DNA from: Calditrichia bacterium
GTDB lineage: Bacteria; Calditrichota; Calditrichia; RBG-13-44-9; J042
DNA: 7,273 nt
NCBI GenBank assembly: GCA_030430345.1
Contig: JAUIFT010000117.1
Location: 1 to 7,273, forward strand
Reading direction: 5' to 3'
Shown here: positions 1 to 5,291 of the stretch, piece by piece
How positions within the stretch are numbered: the stretch's first letter is position 1
Layout: every line of letters starts with the position of its first letter
Position numbers and translations under genes: made by a program
Notes under the pieces: model-generated
What the model was told of the DNA's origin: nothing
What the model saw: only the letters and a program-made list of their open reading frames with translations
Database searches by the model: none

Positions 1-88
1 CGGCGATCTCTCATCCGGTATTTATTTCTATCGTTTGCAAGTGGATGGACACTTCGAGCAAACCAGGAAAATGATATTGCTGCGCTAG
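1..88 (+). CDS. T9SS type A sorting domain protein, C-terminal end only
   Basis: The reading frame enters from the left edge (first full codon at base 2) and stops at TAG 86-88, giving 28 residues: GDLSSGIYFYRLQVDG, then HFEQTRKMILLR. The pattern LSSGIYFYRL...KMILLR is the last part of the type A C-terminal sorting domain (Por secretion tail). The downstream metallopeptidase at 909-3203 ends almost identically (LASGLYIYKL...RKMLLVR). The protein is therefore probably a surface or secreted cargo of the type IX secretion system. The functional part lies outside the window, so nothing can be said about its activity. Confidence 0.85.
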   Translation, partial: GDLSSGIYFYRLQVDGHFEQTRKMILLR

Positions 89-120
89 GGCTTGTTGGAT
101 AAATGCCAACACGCCTAAGC
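84..120 (+). repeat. Imperfect hairpin across the stop codon of the first gene
   Basis: The arms at 84-98 and 106-120 can pair over 15 positions with a 7-nt loop: 12 Watson-Crick pairs, one G-U pair and two mismatches. The core GTTGG/CCAAC closes the loop. It spans the TAG stop at 86-88, so it may help define the transcript end. No T-tract follows, so it is not a standard intrinsic terminator. Confidence 0.4.
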
Positions 121-156
121 ACCAGCAGACTGAACATCTCCTCTCCCACAATTTTT

Positions 157-178
157 CCTATTTCATATTTCAAATAGG
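157..178. repeat. Small AT-rich inverted repeat
   Basis: CCTATTT (157-163) and AAATAGG (172-178) are perfect reverse complements around an 8-nt loop. A G-U pair and two A-U pairs can be added outside. The stem is weak and no T-tract follows. It could be a minor hairpin or a protein-binding dyad. No function is evident. Confidence 0.3.
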
Positions 179-188
179 GAAGCGGCTC

Positions 189-221
189 ATCTGCCGGTAA
201 TTATATCATTGACCGGCAGAT
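189..221. repeat. Perfect 10-bp inverted repeat in the intergenic gap
   Basis: ATCTGCCGGT (189-198) and ACCGGCAGAT (212-221) match perfectly around the 13-nt AT-rich loop at 199-211. This is the strongest hairpin between the first sorting-domain gene and the gene at 314. There is no T-run directly after it on either strand, so it may be a 3'-end stabilising or pausing hairpin, or a dyad operator, rather than a canonical terminator. Confidence 0.5.
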
Positions 222-239
222 CCAAAATTCCTGCCTTCA

Positions 240-270
240 CCGGTTTAGTTGTTTGCGCCATAAAAACCGG
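240..270. repeat. 7-bp inverted repeat upstream of the gene at 314
   Basis: CCGGTTT (240-246) and AAACCGG (264-270) are perfect reverse complements with a 17-nt loop. The right arm ends 43 bp before the ATG at 314, a position where a regulator-binding dyad or a leader hairpin could sit. A 7-bp stem with a long loop can occur by chance. Confidence 0.25.
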
Positions 271-313
271 GATTTAGTAAAAACATTAATCATATATAGA
301 CAAGGAGCCGACA

Positions 314-880
314 ATGAAATTTCCGGCCTTCGGAAAACGCTTCCGCCACCCGCTTGCGATTGTATTATGCGCGACAATCCTGATGGCAGGCGCATTCTGG
401 CTATACGGCTTGCCAGACGCTCAGCCTGCGAAAGAATTCACTCCCGAGCCCTATTTTCCCAAATTGGATTTGGGCGTCAGCTTACCGGTTGATGCCAAAT
501 TCATCCTGCTCAATCAACCGGAAAAAAGCGGAGATGCTGCCGAGTTGGAGCTGATGTTTACCTCTCGCCTGCCCAATGCCGAGCTGACCGTCGAATATCT
601 TCTGCCCACAGAGATGCGCGCGCTGAATGGCAGCACGGAATGGCAGGGGAATCTTGAACTGAACGAGACACAGCGGCTGCGGCAAACAGTTTCCATTGAC
701 ACTGAAGCGCCGGTAGCAATTCAAGCCAAAATCACCATTAACAGCGGTGACTACAGTGCGACGCGCGGCGTGGCTTACAATTTTGATCTTGGAGAAGTCT
801 CCCATGCATCCTATCAAACCGTTCCGGTAGAAGGGTATCAGGGCGGCAGTGAATTAAATCTGATTATACCGAAGAAATGA
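314..880 (+). CDS. Membrane-anchored or exported Ig-like protein of unknown function
   Basis: The protein has 188 residues. The ATG is well supported by AAGGAG (302-307) with a 6-nt spacer. A basic start (KRFRH, 9-13) precedes one hydrophobic stretch at about 14-33, which is either an inner-membrane signal anchor or an uncleaved export signal. Cys19 is not in a convincing lipobox. The rest is predicted extracytoplasmic and beta-rich. Residues about 76-160 contain LPTEMRALNGSTEWQGNLELNETQ, resembling the 'G-x-x-x-W-x-G-x-L' pattern of bacterial Ig-like domains; this is weak family-level resemblance. No catalytic motif is visible. The metallopeptidase gene starts 28 bp downstream on the same strand, so the two are probably co-transcribed and this protein may assist or accompany that secreted enzyme. 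That link rests on position alone. I do not recognise the gene. Confidence 0.8.
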   Translation: MKFPAFGKRFRHPLAIVLCATILMAGAFWLYGLPDAQPAKEFTPEPYFPKLDLGVSLPVDAKFILLNQPEKSGDAAELELMFTSRLPNAELTVEYLLPTEMRALNGSTEWQGNLELNETQRLRQTVSIDTEAPVAIQAKITINSGDYSATRGVAYNFDLGEVSHASYQTVPVEGYQGGSELNLIIPKK

Positions 881-908
881 GACTTCTTTAACCAGCGGAG
901 ATAATATC

Positions 909-3203
909 ATGAATATAAAACCTTTTGTTATTTACCTTTCCGCCGTGCTGCTTTTCTCCACGCTGTTTTCTGCACAGGCGCTGGCGGATTACACCGTCAC
1001 TGGTGTATTTAAGTATGAAGACTTGCAGCAGCACAACTCCCAGGGATTTACCGGCAATACGGCGAATCGCCCGGTGCGCTATGCCGACGTGCTGGTGATG
1101 TCCGGCAGTAACACCATCGCCCAGGGCGCGACCGATGAAAACGGCTTCTTTTCCATTCAGGTGAGCAGCAGTGCTACGCAAAACATTTCTGTTGCCGTTC
1201 TTACCAGCACCACTAATACTGCCTTTCTGAATATTCGGGCCGGCACATATAACAACGGCAATAATCCCGGGCCGACCCATGCCTATCCCCTCTTCAACGC
1301 CAATAATCATGATCCGAACAGCGATATCGATGTTGGTGAAGTTGTCGCAACCTATCATAATGGCGGCGATGAATTTAACCTTTTCGATGTAGCGGTCGAC
1401 GGTTGCCTTTACCTGATCAATGTGCTTGGCGAACCGGCTCCCCCGGGCAGCCCTTCCGGCTTACGGATTGGTTTTACCTTTAATCCCAACAGTGGTGGCT
1501 TTGCCTTCTACAGCGGCTCGGTGAACATGGCCGGCATTTATGGCTATGATGATACGATTATGCTACACGAAATCGGCCATTGGGTGCAGGACCGCTTCGG
1601 CGATTTTAGCGATAATACCGGCGGGCAGCATTTTATTAACGATAACCAGCAAGACCCCCGGCTTTCCTTCGGAGAGGGTTGGCCGACTTTTTGGGGATCG
1701 CACGTGCGCGCCCATTACCTGGTCGAAACCGGCGACAATATTGCTTACAACCATCCGACAGTCTACATGAATTCCAATGGCAGTATTGGTGGCGGGCAGG
1801 GGTTTTCCTACGACCTGGAAACGACCGGCAACGGCGGCGCCGCCAGCGAGCAGGTTGTGCAGGCCACGCTTTGGGATATGACCGATAATCCCGACACGCC
1901 GGATTTTTCTCCCGGCGTTGATGATGACCAGGCCGCCGGTTATTATATGAACCGCACTGTTCAGGAAACCTGGGATTTTGCAACCACACATTTGGCGCAA
2001 CCGCCCTTTAGCGGTTATTTGACTTATGAAGACTGGTATCAGCAATGGATCGCCGTGATGCCCAATCCACAGGTGCAAACCCTGAACGATATGCAGCGTT
2101 ATATGCATGGCATCCAGTATTTTCCCGATGACTATGAGCCGAATGACAGTCAGAACGAAGCAACGGAGATCACCGCGGAATTGCTGAACACCTTTTTGCA
2201 TAATACAACCTATCCGGCCGGTGATCAGGATTGGTTTAAATTCGAAGCGCTTGAAGGGGTGGGATACAATATCAATACACAGTCGATGCTCGATGGAGCG
2301 GATACCTACCTCCGTGTATATGATGCTGCGAGCAATCTACTCGCCGCTAACGACGATATCGGCACGGTAGGCGGTCCCCCGAATGCCACTGAAGTACTGC
2401 GATCCTCCCTGAACTGGACAGCACCGGCCAACGGCACTTATTATGCGATGGTTAATCGGTCCACGAATAATACCGACCAGGGCGGTGGACTTATCTCCCA
2501 ATACGGCAACTGGGATTTTAGCATCGCAATGACATCAGTCCCTTCTACATTTGCCTCGATCAGTACATCTCCGGGACTGCTGCTCAGTTTGCAAGCGCCA
2601 AACACAACCCAGGAGCTGGCTGTTTATATCTCCAATAATGGCAGCGAACAAACCCTTATCTATGAAGCCCTTGAGTTCGACAGCCAGGGTGACTCTATCG
2701 CGGATTTTTCCTGGTTATCTCTGCCGTCCCCCAATGGGGAAGTGCTGGCCGGTGGCACTGATACACTTCGGGTCATTCTTGACGCCAGCGGCATTTCCAG
2801 CGACACTTCCGTCGTGCAGCGGATCAAAATCACCAGTAACGACTTACTGGTGCCGGTGAAATTCATAACGGTTGTTTTCCGGGTAGATGTAACCCTCGCT
2901 ATTTCAGAAGAACGTCTGGAAGACAGTCAATTGCCGGATCGTTTCCTGTTAGCACAGAATTATCCAAATCCGTTTAATCCGGCGACCACTATCCGCTATC
3001 AGCTTTCCGCAGCGACTGATGTCCGGCTGGAAGTATTTAACACGCTGGGGCAACGGGTTGCCTTGTTATCACAGGGACGAAAAGCGGCGGGCACATACCG
3101 GGTTACTTTTGATGGAGAAGGCCTCGCATCCGGTCTCTACATCTACAAACTGAGTACCGGAAGTGGATTTACCGCTATGCGAAAAATGTTGCTGGTTCGC
3201 TAA
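909..3203 (+). CDS. T9SS-secreted putative zinc metallopeptidase with PPC domain
   Basis: The protein has 764 residues, with start ATG after GGAG (897-900). Domains in order: a Sec signal peptide at 1-26 with likely cleavage after AQALA; a beta-sandwich at about 28-100 resembling a carboxypeptidase-regulatory-like fold (PVRYADVLV...DENGFFSI); and a catalytic region. That region has HEIGH at 220-224 (His220 and His224 as zinc ligands, Glu221 as general base) and GEGWP at 255-259, whose Glu256 is the likely third ligand, 32 residues after the second His. This spacing fits a gluzincin-like peptidase. SEQVVQATLWDM (313-324) follows. A bacterial pre-peptidase C-terminal (PPC) domain runs from about 407 (DDYEPND) to 541. 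A beta-rich linker covers about 545-665. A type A sorting domain covers about 675-764 (QNYPNPFNP at 683-691, end RKMLLVR). It is expected to cross the outer membrane through T9SS and be released or surface-attached. Its substrate is unknown and I cannot assign a MEROPS family by eye. Confidence 0.85.
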   Translation: MNIKPFVIYLSAVLLFSTLFSAQALADYTVTGVFKYEDLQQHNSQGFTGNTANRPVRYADVLVMSGSNTIAQGATDENGFFSIQVSSSATQNISVAVLTSTTNTAFLNIRAGTYNNGNNPGPTHAYPLFNANNHDPNSDIDVGEVVATYHNGGDEFNLFDVAVDGCLYLINVLGEPAPPGSPSGLRIGFTFNPNSGGFAFYSGSVNMAGIYGYDDTIMLHEIGHWVQDRFGDFSDNTGGQHFINDNQQDPRLSFGEGWPTFWGSHVRAHYLVETGDNIAYNHPTVYMNSNGSIGGGQGFSYDLETTGNGGAASEQVVQATLWDMTDNPDTPDFSPGVDDDQAAGYYMNRTVQETWDFATTHLAQPPFSGYLTYEDWYQQWIAVMPNPQVQTLNDMQRYMHGIQYFPDDYEPNDSQNEATEITAELLNTFLHNTTYPAGDQDWFKFEALEGVGYNINTQSMLDGADTYLRVYDAASNLLAANDDIGTVGGPPNATEVLRSSLNWTAPANGTYYAMVNRSTNNTDQGGGLISQYGNWDFSIAMTSVPSTFASISTSPGLLLSLQAPNTTQELAVYISNNGSEQTLIYEALEFDSQGDSIADFSWLSLPSPNGEVLAGGTDTLRVILDASGISSDTSVVQRIKITSNDLLVPVKFITVVFRVDVTLAISEERLEDSQLPDRFLLAQNYPNPFNPATTIRYQLSAATDVRLEVFNTLGQRVALLSQGRKAAGTYRVTFDGEGLASGLYIYKLSTGSGFTAMRKMLLVR

Positions 3204-3213
3204 TCCTTATTAA

Positions 3214-3254
3214 TCAAAAAGCCACGGTATCTGGAAAGATCCGTGGCTTTTTGA
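3214..3254. terminator. Bidirectional rho-independent terminator between convergent genes
   Basis: TCAAAAAGCCACGG (3214-3227) and CCGTGGCTTTTTGA (3241-3254) are perfect 14-bp complements. After a single bulged T (3228), ATCT/AGAT add four more pairs and close a GGAA loop (3233-3236), which fits the GNRA tetraloop consensus. The A-run on one arm and T-run on the other give a U-tract in either direction. It starts 10 bp after the metallopeptidase stop and ends 23 bp from the stop of the convergent M56 gene, so it should terminate both transcripts. Confidence 0.92.
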
Positions 3255-3277
3255 TGTGTCTCAATAATATGACAGCT

Positions 3278-4582
3278 TTAGTTCAGTTTGAATTGAAAAG
3301 GAACCGTCACCCACACTTTCACTGTTTGCCCATCTTTTTTGCCGGGAGAAAATTTCATCTTTTTCGCGGCGGCCAGGGCAGCCTCCTGCAACGAAGCATC
3401 CTGGCTGGCTTCCGGGTGATCAAGGATTTGCGCATCTTCGATCAATCCATGCCTGCCGATGAGCATTTTCACCATTACTTTTCCTTCCAGCTGATTTTTC
3501 TTCGCTGCTTCCGGATATTCCGGGCTTGCCGGAGTTGTCAACACGGGCGGCTCAGTTAAATCGGCAAAGTTGACAATCTCGCCTTTCGTGATTTTCACCG
3601 TAGATTCCGGGGAAGTTATTTCCGCCCCTTCATCCGCGGATTGCCATTCGCATGAAAATGGTGAAATCAACAATGCAAACATTGCTACGATCAGTAGATT
3701 TTTCTGGTTTGTGAATCTCTTCATGGTTACACCTTTCCGATTAAGTTGGTAAATGATCCGTTCTCGCAGTCCTTGTGCGGACTGGGAGAAGTAAACCCCG
3801 GATATCTGTTGGCGTCCTCCGGCTGTCAACAGACTGGCCAGGTCCAGCAGGCAACGGACATATTCTTCCGGGGTTTGATCGAGGGATTGGATCGCAGCAT
3901 CATCGCAAATTTTTTCCCGCAGGTCATTTAAGCGGCGGTTTAGCATGATAATCAAAGGATTGAAAAAGAAAAGCGCACCAGCGAGCATTTGCAGCAAATT
4001 AACCCAGTGATCGTTCTGGCGGATATGACTCATTTCATGCGCGATCACAGTGCGGATTTGGATCGGCGTCCATTCCGAAGCGCTTTCCGGGAAGACTATC
4101 CGATGGCGAAAGAAACCAAGCACAAAAGGGCTATGTGCTGAATGCGAGCGCAGCACGGGCACGTTTATATTTTTCAGGAACGGCAACGAAAAACTTTCTG
4201 CCGACTGCGCCAGCTTGCGCAATTGCCAGTAGTTATAAATCGCTATCGAGGTTAGCGTTATTGTAATGCTTATCCAGAGAATAAGCAATATTGCCATTAA
4301 AGAAAGCGAGTCAGCCTTAAACGTTTCAGTGGCTGCAGGCAGCAAACTCAGCACTGGCGCGGTAAAAGATTCCAATGCCGGTGCACTCTCCAAAGAAATA
4401 AACGGCGGGATAAAAACTTTTACTAAGGCCAGCAGGGCAATCAGCCGTAAGTATTGAGGATTTTGCCGGCGCAGTAAAAAAATCAGGATGAGGGCAATGG
4501 CAATAAACAAAGAGTTCTGGAGAAGCATTATCAGCAGGTATCCGCCCCACTCTGCTGCCAGTTGGTTAATGGATGTGATCAT
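3278..4582 (-). CDS. BlaR1-like M56 metallopeptidase with C-terminal TonB domain
   Basis: This 434-residue inner-membrane protein has predicted TM helices at about 15-37, 45-62, 93-117 and 295-309, with another hydrophobic segment near 196-215. The M56 zinc site is visible: HEMSH at 182-186 (His182, Glu183, His186) and the family's REKICDDAA stretch at 222-230, with Glu223 the probable third ligand. Beyond the last helix, about residues 353-432 form a TonB C-terminal-type domain (PEYPEAAKKNQLEGKVMVKMLIGRHG... KMKFSPGKKDGQTVKVWV...F). This replaces the penicillin-binding sensor of classical BlaR1. Its start codon overlaps the repressor stop in ATGA, indicating translational coupling. By analogy with BlaR1/MecR1 it probably triggers loss of the upstream repressor on an envelope signal. 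The signal, and whether the TonB domain contacts an outer-membrane receptor, are unknown. Confidence 0.92.
   Translation of the reverse strand: MITSINQLAAEWGGYLLIMLLQNSLFIAIALILIFLLRRQNPQYLRLIALLALVKVFIPPFISLESAPALESFTAPVLSLLPAATETFKADSLSLMAILLILWISITITLTSIAIYNYWQLRKLAQSAESFSLPFLKNINVPVLRSHSAHSPFVLGFFRHRIVFPESASEWTPIQIRTVIAHEMSHIRQNDHWVNLLQMLAGALFFFNPLIIMLNRRLNDLREKICDDAAIQSLDQTPEEYVRCLLDLASLLTAGGRQQISGVYFSQSAQGLRERIIYQLNRKGVTMKRFTNQKNLLIVAMFALLISPFSCEWQSADEGAEITSPESTVKITKGEIVNFADLTEPPVLTTPASPEYPEAAKKNQLEGKVMVKMLIGRHGLIEDAQILDHPEASQDASLQEAALAAAKKMKFSPGKKDGQTVKVWVTVPFQFKLN
3722..3738 (-). promoter_or_regulatory. Possible internal ribosome binding site and start in the M56 gene
   Basis: On the minus strand GGAAAGG (3732-3738) lies 7 nt before the in-frame ATG of Met287 (3722-3724). 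Translation from there would give 148 residues beginning MKRFTNQKNLLIVAMFALLI, then SPFSC: a lipoprotein-like signal sequence followed by the TonB domain. The same helix is also the expected fourth TM segment of M56 proteins, and the motif before Cys311 is not a good lipobox. The internal start is therefore only a possibility. Confidence 0.3.
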
Positions 4583-4989
4583 TTTTCGTCCTCATCTTCG
4601 GCGGTTTTTTCATCGATTAGCGCTTTCAGGGAAGCGACTTCATCGGCGCTTAAAGATTTTGTATCCAGCATAAAACTGACCAGGGCATTGATAGACCCCC
4701 CGAAAGTGCGATTAACGAAATGGGTTACTTCCCCCTCAAGCGTTTCTTCCCGGGGCTTAACCGGCGCATAAAAATTTACCAGTCCGATTTTTTCCTTCTT
4801 CGCGAATCCTTTATCAACCAGGTGATTCATCACGGTTTGCACGGTTGTATACGCTTTTTCCCCGTTAGGATAGGCGATCTCCAGTACTTCCCGAACCGAG
4901 ACCGGTTTTTCCTGCCGCCAGACAATCTCCATAATTTCCCATTCTAATCCGGATAACTTCTTTTTTCGTATTGGCAAAGCTTTCTCCAC
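4579..4989 (-). CDS. BlaI/MecI/CopY-family transcriptional repressor
   Basis: The protein has 136 residues from GTG (4987-4989), close to the usual size of this family. It has an N-terminal winged helix (LSGLEWEIMEIVWRQEKPVSVREVL, from about 12) and a recognition-helix region AYTTVQTVMNHLVDKGF (46-62), matching the family pattern S/T-x-x-TV-x-T-x-x-x-x-L-x-x-KG. A C-terminal dimerisation segment follows at about 85-128, and the end is acidic (TAEDEDEK). It should bind DNA as a dimer in the cytoplasm and repress its own operon; a matching operator lies just upstream. The GTG has no visible Shine-Dalgarno, whereas GTGGAG sits 6 nt before an in-frame TTG (4975-4977). The real product may therefore start MPIRKKKLSGLEW (132 residues). 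It is coupled to the downstream M56 gene by a 4-bp overlap. I leave the symbol blank because no link to beta-lactam resistance is visible. Confidence 0.92.
   Translation of the reverse strand: MEKALPIRKKKLSGLEWEIMEIVWRQEKPVSVREVLEIAYPNGEKAYTTVQTVMNHLVDKGFAKKEKIGLVNFYAPVKPREETLEGEVTHFVNRTFGGSINALVSFMLDTKSLSADEVASLKALIDEKTAEDEDEK
4984..4989 (-). promoter_or_regulatory. Likely ribosome binding site supporting a TTG start for the repressor
   Basis: On the minus strand GTGGAG is followed by AAAGCT and then TTG (4975-4977), a normal 6-nt spacer. These bases also contain the GTG that gives the longest reading frame, which has no purine-rich site of its own upstream. This favours TTG as the true start, shortening the protein by four residues. 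Confidence 0.5.
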
Positions 4990-5004
4990 TGCGTTTAGTA
5001 GGAT

Positions 5005-5020
5005 TACTATATCTATAGTA
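5005..5020. promoter_or_regulatory. BlaI/MecI-type operator palindrome
   Basis: Read on the minus strand, TACTATA-GA-TATAGTA is a perfect 7-bp dyad with a 2-bp centre. Its TACTA-N6-TAGTA layout matches the known MecI/BlaI operator type (TACTAcatatgTAGTA). It begins 1 bp after the putative -10 element and covers the expected transcription start, an ideal place for repression. A further half-site, TAGTA at 4996-5000, forms a second dyad (TAGTA-GGAT-TACTA) with the near arm, so more than one repressor dimer might bind. Confidence 0.75.
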
Positions 5021-5021
5021 G

Positions 5022-5050
5022 AAAATAAACTCAGAACTGAACTTTGTCAA
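5022..5050 (-). promoter_or_regulatory. Sigma-70-type promoter of the repressor-M56 operon
   Basis: On the minus strand a perfect -35 TTGACA (5045-5050) is followed after exactly 17 nt by TATTTT (5022-5027), four of six matches to the -10 consensus. Transcription would start near 5015, inside the operator dyad. The perfect -35 and the overlap with the operator make this a good prediction. Confidence 0.7.
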
Positions 5051-5231
5051 GCAAATTTTCAAGGTTTAATATCTCTTTGGTCTATTCATTTGCTCTTTTG
5101 CTACCCGAGAACTTATTTTTCTATCCCAATTCAAAATTGCCTTTTTATTTTGTAATTGTAACTCAGATTAGTGCAATACAAGATGGCGTCACTATTTTAA
5201 AGCTGTTAGCATCAAATAATCAGAATCAGTC

Positions 5232-5262
5232 TTGAAATAGCATCCTCAAAGCACCATATTTA
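5232..5262 (+). promoter_or_regulatory. Weak candidate promoter for the TPR kinase gene
   Basis: TTGAAA (5232-5237) and TATTTA (5257-5262) are separated by 19 nt; using CATATT (5255-5260) gives 17 nt. Both versions are imperfect, and the AT-rich background makes chance matches likely. It is listed because it is the best candidate close to the kinase start at 5292. Confidence 0.2.
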
Positions 5263-5291
5263 GAGTTCAACCCAAATAAGCGAGACGTGAA

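Larger units (their letters stand above)
4990..5291. other. AT-rich divergent intergenic control region
   Basis: These 302 bp separate the divergent repressor operon (left) and TPR kinase (right) and are visibly more AT-rich than the flanking genes. The left 60 bp hold the repressor promoter and operator. The right 60 bp hold only a weak promoter candidate for the kinase. The middle (about 5060-5230) is T-rich, with a tiny CAATT/AATTG hairpin at 5127-5139 before a T-rich run. I see no convincing gene there: the longest frame would need a TTG start inside the repressor promoter and has no Shine-Dalgarno or recognisable motif. Confidence 0.6.

Noticed and set aside
291..300. TATATA as a -10 element for the gene at 314
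   Set aside because: It would place the transcript start within the Shine-Dalgarno at 302-307, and no -35 element is found at a suitable distance.
1563..2201. 212-residue antisense open frame opposite the metallopeptidase
   Set aside because: It lies wholly within a well-supported gene with signal peptide, catalytic and sorting motifs. The antisense product has no domain features.
4579..4989. Calling the two-gene operon a beta-lactam resistance system
   Set aside because: There is no beta-lactamase or penicillin-binding sensor domain; the M56 protein carries a TonB-type domain. Family membership alone does not show resistance.
5127..5150. CAATT/AATTG hairpin followed by a T-rich run, terminator-like
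   Set aside because: The stem is only 5 bp and nearly all A-T, and no + strand gene ends upstream of it.
5044..5235. 63-residue open frame in the divergent intergenic region
   Set aside because: It needs a TTG start inside the repressor -35 region, has no Shine-Dalgarno, and its sequence is low-complexity and AT-driven with no recognisable motif.
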